Part shown: in pieces, positions 16,790 through 26,304 of the stretch
How positions within the stretch are numbered: position 1 is the first letter of the stretch
Layout: each line of letters starts with the position of its first letter
Assembly (NCBI GenBank): GCA_023667045.1
Contig: JAMPAU010000002.1
Coordinates: 62,001-126,000 of the forward strand
From: Ruminococcus flavefaciens
Lineage (GTDB): Bacteria; Bacillota; Clostridia; Oscillospirales; Ruminococcaceae
Length of the DNA stretch: 64,000 bases
Direction of reading: 5' to 3'
Translations under genes and position numbers: made by a program
Notes under the pieces: model-generated
Databases searched by the model: none
What the model saw: the letters and a program-made list of their open reading frames with translations, nothing else
What the model was told of the DNA's origin: nothing

Positions 16790-18298
16790 ATGGGAATTAT
16801 TCAGAAAATTGCAGAAGGACTGAAAAAAACTAAAGACTTTTTTCTTGGCAGACTACAGAAAATTCTTAACTCTTTCACTGTCATAGACGAGGAACTTTTT
16901 GACCAGCTTGAAGAAACTATGATTATGAGCGATATAGGCGTTGAGACTTCTGAGGAAATATGCGACCGTCTGCGTAAGAAAATAAAAGAGCGTGGCATTA
17001 CCGACCCACAGATGATTATGGAGCTTATTCAGGAAATAATAGGCGAGATAATGGGCGACGATACCGGACTTGACCTGTCAGTGTCTCCGGCGGTTATAAT
17101 GGTTATCGGCGTAAACGGTGCAGGCAAGACTACCACTATCGGCAAGATGTGCCACCAGTTCAAAAAAGAGGGCAAAAAGGTGCTTGTTGCCGCTGCCGAT
17201 ACTTTCCGTGCGGCTGCTATAGACCAGTTGCAAGTATGGACGGAAAGGGCAGGTGTTGACATTGTAAAGCACGCTGAGGGCTCAGACCCTGGTGCAGTGG
17301 TTTATGACGCTCTTGACGCTGCTCAGGCAAGAGGTTGCGACGTGATTATTATTGATACGGCAGGAAGACTTCACAACAAGAAAAATCTTATGGACGAACT
17401 CGCCAAAATCAACCGTATTATAGATAAAAAAGCCCCCGAAAGCTCACGTGAGATTCTGCTTGTGCTTGACGCTACAACCGGTCAGAATGCCGTCAATCAA
17501 GCTAAACTTTTCGGTCAGACTGCAAATATCACCGGAATAGTTCTCACTAAACTTGACGGCACTGCAAAGGGCGGTATCGTAATTTCAATCAAGAATGAAC
17601 TCGGCATACCGGTAAAGCTTATCGGCGTTGGCGAAAAAATCGAAGACCTGCAACCCTTTGACAGCAGAGACTTTGTAACGGCACTTTTCAGCAGTCCGGA
17701 AACAGAAGAACGCAAGCAGGAAGTTCCGGAAGAACCCGAAGAAGTAATTGAAGATGAATCAGAGGAAGAAACTGTTGATGAATCTGAAAAGAAAAAGGGC
17801 TTTTTCGGTAAGCTTTTCGGCGGTAAGGATTCTGACGAAGAAGAACCCGAAACAGTCGATGAACCCGAAGAAACGTTAGCCGAAGAAGAACCGGAGCAGG
17901 CTGAAGAAACTGAAATAGTTCCAGAAGAAGAACCGGCAGAAGAAGTTATTGAAGAACCGGAAGAAATTACGGTAGAAGAACCCGAACAGCCGGAAGAAGT
18001 CGCTGTGGAAGAAGAAGCTGAAGAAGAAAACGGCGAAGAAGAAACTGATGAATATTCTGAGCAGATAAAGTCACTGGAAGAAGAAAAGGAAGACAGAAAA
18101 CAGAGATTCTTCAGTAAGTTTGCCATTGCTGATACAGAAGAACCACAGGAAAATGAAAAGTCTGAAGACACAGCCGAAGTACATGAAGAAGCTGTCACGG
18201 ACGAACCGGAAGAAGAAACAGCAGTCGCAGATGAACCGGAGCAGGATAAGCCTAAAAAACGTGGATTCTTCAGTAAACTTTTCGGCAAGAAAGGATAA
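16790..18298 (+). CDS. ftsY: Signal recognition particle receptor FtsY with C-terminal acidic tail
   Basis: A 502-residue SRP-receptor GTPase that brings ribosomes making membrane proteins to the membrane. The NG domain occupies residues 1-300 (G1 [44 protein letters not shown]). A tail of about 200 residues follows, extremely rich in Glu and Pro. Three short basic-aromatic motifs interrupt it: GFFGKLFGG near 336, RFFSKFA near 436 and [10 protein letters not shown] at the end. In most bacteria any acidic A domain precedes NG. Here it follows. The aromatic motifs may bind membrane (inference). Next to smc as in many Firmicutes. Confidence 0.95.
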   Translation: MGIIQKIAEGLKKTKDFFLGRLQKILNSFTVIDEELFDQLEETMIMSDIGVETSEEICDRLRKKIKERGITDPQMIMELIQEIIGEIMGDDTGLDLSVSPAVIMVIGVNGAGKTTTIGKMCHQFKKEGKKVLVAAADTFRAAAIDQLQVWTERAGVDIVKHAEGSDPGAVVYDALDAAQARGCDVIIIDTAGRLHNKKNLMDELAKINRIIDKKAPESSREILLVLDATTGQNAVNQAKLFGQTANITGIVLTKLDGTAKGGIVISIKNELGIPVKLIGVGEKIEDLQPFDSRDFVTALFSSPETEERKQEVPEEPEEVIEDESEEETVDESEKKKGFFGKLFGGKDSDEEEPETVDEPEETLAEEEPEQAEETEIVPEEEPAEEVIEEPEEITVEEPEQPEEVAVEEEAEEENGEEETDEYSEQIKSLEEEKEDRKQRFFSKFAIADTEEPQENEKSEDTAEVHEEAVTDEPEEETAVADEPEQDKPKKRGFFSKLFGKKG

Positions 18299-18303
18299 GA
18301 TTT

Positions 18304-18885
18304 ATGATTAAAAAAATTGTTATGGCTACCAATAATGAAAATAAACTCCGTGAGGCAAGGGAAATTCTCTCGCCTCTCGGTATAGAGGTTGTTTCACAGA
18401 AAGAGGCTGGCGTGAGCATTGACCCCGAAGAAAACGGCATTACTTTTGCCGACAACGCTCTTATCAAGGCACAGGCTATATATGACGCTGTTAAATTTCC
18501 GGTAATAGCCGACGACAGCGGTCTGTGTGTTGACGCTCTCGGCGGACGACCGGGGGTATATTCCGCACGCTATGCCCCCAATGAAATAAAATGCACAAAG
18601 CTCCTCGACGAAATGAAAAACGTCCCCGACAATGAAAGAGGTGCTTACTTTGAATGCTGTATAGCCTTTACAGATGGTAAAAATACTGATTTCATGACAG
18701 GCAGATGTTACGGCACAATCACCCATGAAGAACGTGGTACTAATGGCTTTGGCTATGACCCTGTTTTTGAAGTGGACGGAAAAACTCTCGCTGAAATGTC
18801 CGCCGACGAAAAGAATGCAGTCAGCCACAGGGGTGAAGCTTTAAAACAGCTTTACAGTTATCTCGAAAAAAGGAAAGGTGAATGA
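18304..18885 (+). CDS. rdgB: XTP/dITP diphosphatase (RdgB/HAM1)
   Basis: A 193-residue house-cleaning NTPase that hydrolyses XTP, dITP and dHAPTP to monophosphates. It starts with MATNNENKLREARE after a few residues, then has ADDSGLCVDALGGRPGVYSARYA and GFGYDPVFEV, all family signatures. Its stop overlaps the next ATG by 3 nt. It begins 5 nt after ftsY. Confidence 0.94.
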   Translation: MIKKIVMATNNENKLREAREILSPLGIEVVSQKEAGVSIDPEENGITFADNALIKAQAIYDAVKFPVIADDSGLCVDALGGRPGVYSARYAPNEIKCTKLLDEMKNVPDNERGAYFECCIAFTDGKNTDFMTGRCYGTITHEERGTNGFGYDPVFEVDGKTLAEMSADEKNAVSHRGEALKQLYSYLEKRKGE

Positions 18886-18887
18886 TT

Positions 18888-19184
18888 ATGCTTACAAGCA
18901 AACAGAGAGCATACCTCAGAGGTATTGCTTCAACTTATGAGACTATATTTCAGGTAGGAAAAAGCGGTGTTACTGAATCCATGTGCAAGGATATAGGCGA
19001 GGCACTCCGCAAGCGTGAACTTATTAAACTGCGTGTACTTGAAAACTCCGGCTATACTGCACGTGAGGCAAGCGAGGAAATAGCTAAGGCTACCGGTTCG
19101 GAAGTAGTGCAGGTTATCGGCTCAAAGTTCGTGCTTTTCAAGCGTAACCCGAAAGAGCCGGTAATTGAGAATCTCCCGAAATGA
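18888..19184 (+). CDS. yhbY: Ribosome-assembly RNA-binding protein YhbY
   Basis: A 98-residue CRM-domain protein that associates with 50S precursors. It has LTSKQRAYLRGIAS, the CRM loop VGKSGVTESM and GSKFVLFKRN. ATG at 18888 is preferred over ATG 18882 because AAAGGTG lies 7 nt before it. It sits between rdgB and nadD, the usual Firmicute order, and its stop overlaps the nadD start (ATGA). Confidence 0.92.
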   Translation: MLTSKQRAYLRGIASTYETIFQVGKSGVTESMCKDIGEALRKRELIKLRVLENSGYTAREASEEIAKATGSEVVQVIGSKFVLFKRNPKEPVIENLPK

Positions 19185-19789
19185 GAATAGGCATATACGG
19201 CGGAAGTTTCAATCCTGTTCACAACGGACATATACACCTTGCGGAAACTGCCATGAGAGAGTTTAACCTTGACCATATATTCTTTGTGCCGTCAAGAATC
19301 TCTCCGCATAAGTCAAGCGACGAGTATGTTTCCGGTGAGGACAGGCTTGAAATGCTTAAAATTGCAACTTCTGTAAACGAAAAATTTCACGTCAGCGACT
19401 ATGAACTGAAAAACGACAGAATAAGCTACTCTGTATATACTGTCGAGCATTTCCGGAATATTTTCAGAGATTACGGCGACGAGCTTTTTCTGCTTATTGG
19501 CAGTGATATGCTGATGTCTTTTGATACGTGGTTTATGCATAAGCGTATACTTGAAAAATCCTCTCTGATAGTTGTTTCACGGAATGAGGGAGACCTTGAC
19601 GCACTCCGGAAAAAAGCCAGTGAACTTTCACCGGAAGGCAGGATTTTTATAAGTTCAGAACCGCCGGAGGTTGTTTCGTCTACAGACATCAGAAAAAATT
19701 TTCGTAAAAATTCTGATTTCTCTTGCTATCTTGACGAAAATGTAGTACAATATATAAGATTAAAGGGATTATATTCGGGTGATAATTAA
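19181..19789 (+). CDS. nadD: Nicotinate-nucleotide adenylyltransferase
   Basis: A 202-residue enzyme joining nicotinate mononucleotide to AMP in NAD synthesis. The nucleotidyltransferase motif GGSFNPVHNGHIHLAE is at the N-terminus, and the second motif SSTDIRKNF is at about residue 167. Length fits the family. It overlaps yhbY by 4 nt and its end lies 16 nt before the yqeK start. Confidence 0.95.
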   Translation: MRIGIYGGSFNPVHNGHIHLAETAMREFNLDHIFFVPSRISPHKSSDEYVSGEDRLEMLKIATSVNEKFHVSDYELKNDRISYSVYTVEHFRNIFRDYGDELFLLIGSDMLMSFDTWFMHKRILEKSSLIVVSRNEGDLDALRKKASELSPEGRIFISSEPPEVVSSTDIRKNFRKNSDFSCYLDENVVQYIRLKGLYSGDN

Positions 19790-19805
19790 TTGTGAGGTGA
19801 AAAAA

Positions 19806-20396
19806 ATGCTTTATGACACTTCGGAAAAGAAAAAGTACCTTAAAGAAAACCTCTCTCAGAAACGCTACACGCACTCGCTGAACGTTGCTGAGGAATGCCG
19901 TAAGCTTGCTCTGAAATACGGAGAAGACCCCGACAAAGCATATTTTGCCGGACTGCTACACGATATATGCAAGGAACTCCCCGACGAAAAGCAGAAAAGC
20001 CTTGTTATTGAAAGTGGTTTTACTGTGTGCCGTGAGGAGCTTGAAACAAGGTCGCTGTGGCACGCCATTGCCGGAGCTTACTTTATAAAGTCTCATTTCG
20101 GCGTTGAAGATATTGATATACTTAATTCTGTGCGTTTCCATACGGTAGGCAGGGCAGGAATGACACGCCTTGAAGAAATCGTATACATGGGCGACCTTAT
20201 CTCAGCAGACAGAGACTACAAGGACGTTGACAGAATGCGTAAGATTGCCTACACAGACCTTAACACTGCCATGCTGGAGGGATTTTCATATTCTATAAAG
20301 TCTGTAGTGAAAAAAGGCGGGCTTGTTCCGATATGCACGGCAGAGGGGTATAATTTCTATACAAGGATTCACAGAGAAGAAAAGAACAAAAAATAA
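19806..20396 (+). CDS. yqeK: HD-domain nucleotide hydrolase YqeK
   Basis: A 196-residue HD-fold protein. The metal motif is visible as H in RYTHSLNVAEE followed by GLLHDICKELP and a downstream HAIAGAYF. Characterised YqeK proteins hydrolyse Ap4A symmetrically to ADP. The ATG at 19806 follows GAGGTGAAAAAA and was preferred to an upstream in-frame codon inside nadD. The nadD-yqeK-LCP-rsfS order is standard in Firmicutes. Confidence 0.9.
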   Translation: MLYDTSEKKKYLKENLSQKRYTHSLNVAEECRKLALKYGEDPDKAYFAGLLHDICKELPDEKQKSLVIESGFTVCREELETRSLWHAIAGAYFIKSHFGVEDIDILNSVRFHTVGRAGMTRLEEIVYMGDLISADRDYKDVDRMRKIAYTDLNTAMLEGFSYSIKSVVKKGGLVPICTAEGYNFYTRIHREEKNKK

Positions 20397-20422
20397 TCTT
20401 TAAAAGAGAGGACTTCAGCAAG

Positions 20423-22159
20423 ATGGACGAGGATTTCAGCAGAAACGAAAACCCAGAACCCATAAGGAAAATTTCAAAGGTCGGCAAAAAGAAAAATAAA
20501 CACAAGTCAAAACACGCTAAGACTGTAGGCGGTCGGCATGAAGTGAGACCTTTGCAGGACGGCAACAGTGAAAAGTATGACGAAAAGCCTTTGCAGGAAC
20601 ACTATAAAGGCAAGTATGATGAGGAGTATCTCAGCGAGATAAACAGGGTGCAGTTTGAGGCAGACCCACCACGTCAGTACAAGGGCAGATATGAAGCAGG
20701 TGCAGAACCTAAAGAGGTCTATCGTGGTCGCTATGAGGCAGACAGCACAAAGCCCGAAAGTCACCAGTCTGAAAGCGGAAACTCCTTTGAAACGTATAAC
20801 GGCAGATATTCCGCCGATACTCCGCCGGACGAGTCGGAGCAGATTATACGTGGCATAAAGAAACTTCCAGAAACTCCGCTCCCTCAGAAAAAGAAGAAGC
20901 CCGAAAAAAAGAAAGTCAAAAAACAGAAAAACAAGGTTGAGCAGGTGGCAGAAACTCCAAAAAAACGCCATAAGAAAAAAAGAAAAAAGTCCACGCTTAC
21001 GGACTTCCTTGTAAAGCTTGTTTCAGTATCGGCGAGCATTGCAATAATCGGTGTAATGATTCTGAATATGCCTATACTCAAAGGCGACAGCGGAAATGTT
21101 TCTGTTATAGATTTCGTCAAGAACTATCAGCCTCTGGTGCAGGTTGAGGGAGAACTGAAAAAAAATACTATGGATTTGCAGATAGACACTGAAATAGTAG
21201 ACGTTGACTTCTCTGACGGTCTTGATTTGCCGCAGCTTGTTGAGGGACAGTATACCGTGCTTTTTCTTGGTTTTGATGAGGAGGAGTTCAATACTGATGT
21301 TATATGGGTGTGCCAGTTTGATATAGGCAACGGCAGACTCAATATATTACAGATTCCACGAGATACTTGTTTTCCGGACTATACAAGCAGTCCTACCGGA
21401 AAATTCAACAGTATATACGCTATGGGACAGAAATATGTCAATCCGCCTATTCAGCGTGTAGTAAACGCCGTGCAGGAAAACTTCGGCATACCGATTGACG
21501 CATACATCACAACAGGATGTCACGATATTGTGGATATGGTTGACCTCGTGGGCGGTATTCCGATTACTCTTGACGAGGAAATAATCTACGAGGCAGACAA
21601 GAGAATACCAGCCGGCGAAACTGTCCTCAGCGGTGAGCAGGCAGAGTGGTTTGTGCGTTTTAGGTGGGCTTTGGCTGAGGGCGATATAGGTCGTATGAAA
21701 AACCAAAGGCGTTTCATGGCTGCCGCTATGCAGAAGCTCCTTAGCATTGTAAACGACGAGGGCAGAGTGAAATTATACAGCTACCTGAAGACTATTTACG
21801 ACAACGAATATATCTACACAAACATGAGTTTAGGCGATATTGGTATGCTTGCTGACTTTGCCTCAACTCTCTCTATGGACAGCGTACAGGTGAATATGGT
21901 ACCCGGCGAGGGTGCTAAGTATACCGCTCCCGACGGCGAAACCTATGATATTTATTCCGTCCATAAGCTTGCAACCCTCAATATGCTTAACAACTATTTC
22001 AGACCCTATCAGAAAATCATGACAAGCTCTGATTCGTCGATAGTCGAATATATTACAGACTATCAGAATACCGCATATGACGATACGTCAGATACTTTGC
22101 AGGGTATAAGCGACGGCGATGCAGACAACAGCGGTCTGGTTTACAAGGATATAAATTAA
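20423..22159 (+). CDS. LytR-CpsA-Psr (LCP) family protein with repetitive cytoplasmic head
   Basis: A 578-residue protein. LCP enzymes attach teichoic acid or polysaccharide to peptidoglycan. The LCP domain (about 270-460) has DVIWVCQFD, ILQIPRDTCFPD and the Arg-rich MKNQRRFMAAAMQKLL. A membrane helix lies near 192-215. The first 190 residues are cytoplasmic, strongly charged and contain degenerate repeats of Y-x-G-R-Y-E/S-A (for example YKGRYEAG, YRGRYEAD, YNGRYSAD), then a Lys-rich stretch before the membrane. Such a head is longer than usual. It lies between yqeK and rsfS, where an LCP gene is often found. Confidence 0.88.
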   Translation: MDEDFSRNENPEPIRKISKVGKKKNKHKSKHAKTVGGRHEVRPLQDGNSEKYDEKPLQEHYKGKYDEEYLSEINRVQFEADPPRQYKGRYEAGAEPKEVYRGRYEADSTKPESHQSESGNSFETYNGRYSADTPPDESEQIIRGIKKLPETPLPQKKKKPEKKKVKKQKNKVEQVAETPKKRHKKKRKKSTLTDFLVKLVSVSASIAIIGVMILNMPILKGDSGNVSVIDFVKNYQPLVQVEGELKKNTMDLQIDTEIVDVDFSDGLDLPQLVEGQYTVLFLGFDEEEFNTDVIWVCQFDIGNGRLNILQIPRDTCFPDYTSSPTGKFNSIYAMGQKYVNPPIQRVVNAVQENFGIPIDAYITTGCHDIVDMVDLVGGIPITLDEEIIYEADKRIPAGETVLSGEQAEWFVRFRWALAEGDIGRMKNQRRFMAAAMQKLLSIVNDEGRVKLYSYLKTIYDNEYIYTNMSLGDIGMLADFASTLSMDSVQVNMVPGEGAKYTAPDGETYDIYSVHKLATLNMLNNYFRPYQKIMTSSDSSIVEYITDYQNTAYDDTSDTLQGISDGDADNSGLVYKDIN

Positions 22160-22179
22160 CAGAAAGAAGGCATTATTTT

Positions 22180-22539
22180 ATGACACAGCAGGAAAAACTT
22201 GAAACTATCATCAGAACCCTTGACCTCAAAAAAGGCGAGGACATTCAGGCGCTTAAAGTTGCCGACCTCACTATACTGGCTGACTACTTCATAATAGTCA
22301 ACGGTACAAGCAACACCCATGCACGTACCCTTGCCGATGAGGTGGAGTTTCAGCTTTCACAGAAAGGCACAGAACCTCAGAGACGTGAATCAGATACCGG
22401 CAATACTTGGATTATCCTTGACTATGCTGATATTATAATACACGTCTTTGACAAGAATCAGAGACAGTTCTATAATTTAGAGGGTCTGTGGGCAGACGCT
22501 AATCCGGTTGATATAGGCGAGTGGCTTATAAAGGAGTGA
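22180..22539 (+). CDS. rsfS: Ribosomal silencing factor RsfS
   Basis: A 119-residue protein that binds L14 on the 50S subunit and blocks subunit joining when nutrients fall. Family features are ADYFIIVNGTSNTHARTLAD and WIILDYADIIIHVF with YNLEGLW near the end. It follows the LCP gene by 20 nt with AGAAAGAAGG upstream. Confidence 0.95.
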   Translation: MTQQEKLETIIRTLDLKKGEDIQALKVADLTILADYFIIVNGTSNTHARTLADEVEFQLSQKGTEPQRRESDTGNTWIILDYADIIIHVFDKNQRQFYNLEGLWADANPVDIGEWLIKE

Positions 22540-22545
22540 TTTTTT

Positions 22546-22911
22546 ATGAAAACCAACAATCCTCAGGGCAGGGCGGTTGCTACAGGTATCGGGGTATATC
22601 TTATTGTAAAGTCCGTACTCAATATGGTTATAGGCGGTGGGCTTAATATATTAGGTCTGCTGACTTCTATAGGCGGTGCTGTTCTGCTTTTTTCGGGAAT
22701 GCAGTATGTAAATATAGCCGTTGCTGGAATACTTTTTATAGTGGCGGTTGTACATCTTCCGGCTAATATATCCAATTTCGGCAGTAACTGGCTCTATCTG
22801 CTTGAAGGAATCATAGATATTGTCTGTGCTGTTCTCCTTGTGGCAAAAGACGACATCAAGGCACATTTTACAAACAACTGGACAGAAATAGGCGACATCT
22901 TTAAAAATTAA
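22546..22911 (+). CDS. Small four-helix membrane protein of unknown function
   Basis: A 121-residue protein with four predicted membrane helices (about 13-31, 33-51, 53-71 and 83-101), Gly-rich in the first half, and a short polar tail. I recognise no family with confidence. It sits 6 nt after rsfS and 25 nt before leuS with a GGAG site, so it should be co-expressed with them. Confidence 0.75.
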   Translation: MKTNNPQGRAVATGIGVYLIVKSVLNMVIGGGLNILGLLTSIGGAVLLFSGMQYVNIAVAGILFIVAVVHLPANISNFGSNWLYLLEGIIDIVCAVLLVAKDDIKAHFTNNWTEIGDIFKN

Positions 22912-22936
22912 TATTACAGTAAAGGAATGATTTGAA

Positions 22937-25342
22937 ATGGACAGATACAATTATAAGGCTGTTGAGGCAAAGTGGCAGAAGTACTGGGACGAAAACCACA
23001 CCTTTGAGACTTCTGACGATTTTTCAAAAAAGAAATTCTATGCACTTGTTGAGTTTCCCTATCCGTCCGGACACGGTATGCACGTTGGACACATAAAGGC
23101 TTATTCCGGTCTTGAGGTAGTATCACGTAAAAGACGTATGCAGGGCTATAACGTTCTTTTCCCGATAGGCTTTGACGCTTACGGTCTTCCAACAGAAAAT
23201 ACCGCTATCAAGGAAAAAATTCACCCACGTATTGTTACCGACAGAAACATTGAAAAGTTTACCGGACAGCTCCGCAAGGTAGGTTTTTCTTTTGACTGGT
23301 CACGTGTGATAGATACCACAGAAGAAAAATATTACAAGTGGACACAGTGGATTTTCCTTAAAATGTTTGAAAAGGGTCTTGTTTTCCGTGATAAGACTTC
23401 CGTAAACTACTGCCCAAGCTGTAAGGTTGTTCTCTCAAATGAGGATTCACAGGGCGGTAAGTGCGACATCTGCCACAGTGATATTATTCAGAAGACAAAA
23501 GAAGTATGGTATCTCCGCATAACTGAATATGCAGACAAACTTTTGCAGGGTCTTGAAGAAGTTGACTATCTCCCAAATGTAAAGCTCCAGCAACAGAACT
23601 GGATAGGCAAATCAACCGGTGCTTTTGTTGATTTCAGCATAAAGGAACACGACGAAAAACTTAAAATATATACCACACGTCCAGACACTCTCTACGGTGT
23701 AACTTTCATGGTTATTGCTCCGGAACACCCCATTATCCAGAAGTACAGAGACTCTATCTCAAATATTCAAGCTCTCGATGACTATAAAGCCGAGTGTGCA
23801 AAGAAAAGCGAATTTGAAAGAACTCAGCTCGTCAAGGACAAGACAGGCGTTAGAATAGAGGGTCTCACTGCAATAAACCCGATAACTAAAAAGGAAATTC
23901 CGGTTTATATTTCCGACTATGTAATGATGGGTTACGGCACAGGTGCTATCATGGCTGTTCCTGCCCACGACACAAGAGACTATGACTTTGCTAAGAAGTT
24001 CGGCATTGACATTATTGAGGTTATCAAGGGCGGTGACATCTCCAAAGAGGCTTACACAGGCGACGGCGAAATGGTTAACTCCGGCGACCTCAACGGCATT
24101 ACCAACAAGAAAGACGCTATAGAAAAGGCTCTTTCTGTTCTCGAAGAACTCGGTTGCGGTGAGCGTGGCGTACAGTACAAGATGAAGGACTGGGCATTCA
24201 ACCGTCAGCGTTACTGGGGCGAACCTATCCCGATAGTACACTGTCAGCACTGCGGTATGGTTGCCGTGCCTTATGACGAGTTACCGCTGAAACTTCCGGC
24301 TCTCGAAAACTTTGAACCCGGTACGGACGGCGAAAGTCCGCTTGCTAAGATTGACAGCTTTGTTAACTGCAAATGCCCGAAATGTCACGGCGACGCTAAG
24401 CGTGAAACCGACACAATGCCACAGTGGGCAGGTTCTTCATGGTACTTCCTCCGCTACTGCGACCCGCACAATGACAATGAATTTGCTTCACAGGATGCTC
24501 TTAAATACTGGTTGCCGGTAGACTGGTACAACGGCGGTATGGAACACGTAACCCGTCATATGATTTATTCGAGATTCTGGCATAAGTTCCTCTATGACCT
24601 CGACCTCGTGCCTACTTCCGAACCTTACGCAAAGAGAACCGCACAGGGTCTTATTCTCGGCGAGGACGGCGAAAAAATGAGCAAGTCACGTGGAAACGTC
24701 GTTGACCCTAACGATATAGTTGAAAATTACGGTGCTGACGTTCTCAGGCTGTACGTTCTCTTTATGGGCGACTATGAAAAGGCTGCTCCGTGGAGTGAAA
24801 ACGGCATGAAAGGCTGTAAGCGTTTCATTGACAGGGTATGGGGATTGCAGGAAATCCTTACTGACGGCGACGAGTATTCCGACAAGCTCCGCTCTAATTT
24901 CCACAAGACTATCAGAAAGGTAACTGACGACATAGAGGCTATGAAGTTCAATACTGCTATCGCCTCAATGATGACACTTATCAATGACATATATGCTGTC
25001 GGCACAATAAACAAGGCTGAACTCTCCGCACTGTGCATGATGCTGAATCCTTTCGCTCCGCACATAACTGAGGAAATCTATAACACTATCACCGGAAAAA
25101 TCCTCAGCGAACAGTCATGGATTACTTATGACGAAAAATACTGCATTGATGAAACTATTGAAATCGTCGTGCAGGTTAACGGCAAAATAAAGACAAAGCT
25201 TAACATAGCTCCCGATACTGAAAAGGATTCTGTTATTGCTATGGCTCTCGCCGACGAAAAGGTAAAAGAATTTACTGACGGCAAAAACATAATAAAACAG
25301 ATATATGTACCAAATAAACTTGTTAACATTGTAGCAAAATAA
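22937..25342 (+). CDS. leuS: Leucyl-tRNA synthetase
   Basis: An 801-residue class I synthetase charging tRNA-Leu. The HIGH motif appears as HVGH in YPSGHGMHVGHIKAYSG. The CP1 editing domain (about 220-400) contains the family TTRPDTLYGVTFMVIAPEHP and PAHDTRDYDFA. KMSKS is exact in GEKMSKSRGNVVDPND. An anticodon-binding domain and a short C-terminal domain (VVQVNGKIK) finish it. Length is typical. Confidence 0.98.
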   Translation: MDRYNYKAVEAKWQKYWDENHTFETSDDFSKKKFYALVEFPYPSGHGMHVGHIKAYSGLEVVSRKRRMQGYNVLFPIGFDAYGLPTENTAIKEKIHPRIVTDRNIEKFTGQLRKVGFSFDWSRVIDTTEEKYYKWTQWIFLKMFEKGLVFRDKTSVNYCPSCKVVLSNEDSQGGKCDICHSDIIQKTKEVWYLRITEYADKLLQGLEEVDYLPNVKLQQQNWIGKSTGAFVDFSIKEHDEKLKIYTTRPDTLYGVTFMVIAPEHPIIQKYRDSISNIQALDDYKAECAKKSEFERTQLVKDKTGVRIEGLTAINPITKKEIPVYISDYVMMGYGTGAIMAVPAHDTRDYDFAKKFGIDIIEVIKGGDISKEAYTGDGEMVNSGDLNGITNKKDAIEKALSVLEELGCGERGVQYKMKDWAFNRQRYWGEPIPIVHCQHCGMVAVPYDELPLKLPALENFEPGTDGESPLAKIDSFVNCKCPKCHGDAKRETDTMPQWAGSSWYFLRYCDPHNDNEFASQDALKYWLPVDWYNGGMEHVTRHMIYSRFWHKFLYDLDLVPTSEPYAKRTAQGLILGEDGEKMSKSRGNVVDPNDIVENYGADVLRLYVLFMGDYEKAAPWSENGMKGCKRFIDRVWGLQEILTDGDEYSDKLRSNFHKTIRKVTDDIEAMKFNTAIASMMTLINDIYAVGTINKAELSALCMMLNPFAPHITEEIYNTITGKILSEQSWITYDEKYCIDETIEIVVQVNGKIKTKLNIAPDTEKDSVIAMALADEKVKEFTDGKNIIKQIYVPNKLVNIVAK

Positions 25343-25369
25343 CGAAAAAAAAAATCTGTGAAAAAAGTC

Positions 25370-25398
25370 TTGACATTTCAGAAAAAATGTGGTAAACT
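25370..25398 (+). promoter_or_regulatory. rpsU promoter
   Basis: TTGACA at 25370-25375, 17-bp spacer, TAAACT at 25393-25398, starting 28 nt after the leuS stop. Confidence 0.75.
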
Positions 25399-25404
25399 AT
25401 TCTT

Positions 25405-25534
25405 ATATCGTTTATGATTAAGATTTGTATCTGCTGTTTTTTTGAGGTATAAGCTGACTGACACTCTTATGAGTGATTAGTATAGATACACTGGGGTGAC
25501 TCCGTGTAACCTCTATATAAGGGAGGGAAAATAA
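25405..25534 (+). promoter_or_regulatory. Structured 5' leader of rpsU
   Basis: About 130 nt separate the predicted transcription start and the S21 start. Two local hairpins are clear: CACTC/GAGTG (25462-25466 with 25471-25475) and TACAC/GTGTA (25487-25491 with 25504-25508). ACCTC (25509-25513) can pair either with GAGGT (25444-25448) or, over its last four bases, with GAGG of the ribosome site (25523-25526). This allows a switch between open and closed ribosome sites. GTATCT (25427-25432) can also pair with AGATAC (25484-25489). Autoregulation by S21 is inference. Confidence 0.5.
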
Positions 25535-25708
25535 GTGGCAGAAGTTCGTGTTGGTAAAAACGAGTCTTTAGACACAGCTCTTAAGAGATTTAAGAGGTCA
25601 TGTGCAAAAGACGGTGTTATAGCTGAAGTTCGTAAAAGAGAACATTACGAAAAGCCTTCGGTAAAACGTAAGAAGAAGTCTGAGGCAGCTCGTAAGCGTA
25701 AGTATTAA
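25535..25708 (+). CDS. rpsU: 30S ribosomal protein S21
   Basis: A 57-residue, very basic protein of the 30S platform. It reads [19 protein letters not shown] after the start and ends in a Lys/Arg-rich tail ([12 protein letters not shown]), typical of Firmicute S21. It starts with GTG at 25535, 8 nt after GGGAGGG. It has its own promoter and terminator, so it is a single-gene unit. Confidence 0.95.
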   Translation: MAEVRVGKNESLDTALKRFKRSCAKDGVIAEVRKREHYEKPSVKRKKKSEAARKRKY

Positions 25709-25734
25709 TCTTGCGGTAGCTAATTAAAGTTGAT

Positions 25735-25765
25735 AAAAGCGGGCTTAACGGCTCGCTTTTTCCTT
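25735..25765 (+). terminator. rpsU terminator
   Basis: A 10-bp hairpin (25735-25744 with 25751-25760, one G.T) is followed by a T-rich tract. Confidence 0.8.
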
Positions 25766-25804
25766 TATGTGCAGTCTCCGACAAAAAATGACAGGGAGGT
25801 ATAT

Positions 25805-26290
25805 ATGCTTTTCAAATCAACGGAATATTTCAAGAAAATAACCGACATAACGCCGGACTTTCTGAAAAAAAATAATATAAAAGGTCTTGTGCTTGACGTT
25901 GACAATACTCTCACAACGCACGATAATCCAAAGCCTGCCGAAAATGTGCCGGAGTGGATTGGTCTGATGAAAAAAAACAGGATAAAGCTTGTTATCGTTT
26001 CAAATAACCACCCTCCGAGAGTAAAGCCATTTGCGGATATGCTCGGCATTGACTTTGTGTGCGACGGCAAAAAACCTCTGCCGAACGGTTTCAGAGAGGC
26101 TGTAAAAAGGCTTGGTCTGCCTAAAAAAAATATCTCGGCAGTCGGCGACCAGATTTTTACGGACGTTCTCGGTGCTAATCTTTTCGGCATAAGAATGCTA
26201 TATACTGCTCCGATTGAATATGAAAAAACTACTTTTTTTAAAGTAAAGCGTTTTCTTGAAAAGCCTTTCCTGCCAAAAAATTTCAGATAA
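25805..26290 (+). CDS. yqeG: YqeG-family HAD phosphatase
   Basis: A 161-residue HAD-superfamily (IIIA) phosphatase. The nucleophile motif is LVLDVDNTLTTHD, the second motif VIVSNNHPPRV, and the acidic motif VGDQIFTDVLGAN. The closest characterised relatives act on phosphatidylglycerophosphate, but the substrate here is not shown. ATG at 25805 follows GGGAGG. A longer frame runs back into the rpsU terminator and was rejected. Confidence 0.88.
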   Translation: MLFKSTEYFKKITDITPDFLKKNNIKGLVLDVDNTLTTHDNPKPAENVPEWIGLMKKNRIKLVIVSNNHPPRVKPFADMLGIDFVCDGKKPLPNGFREAVKRLGLPKKNISAVGDQIFTDVLGANLFGIRMLYTAPIEYEKTTFFKVKRFLEKPFLPKNFR

Positions 26291-26304
26291 AAGGAGTAAT
26301 TGAA

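Noticed and set aside
17515..18288. Long Ser-rich open frame on the minus strand opposite ftsY
   Set aside because: It mirrors the Glu-rich (GAA-rich) tail of ftsY; no ribosome site, and composition is explained by the plus-strand gene.
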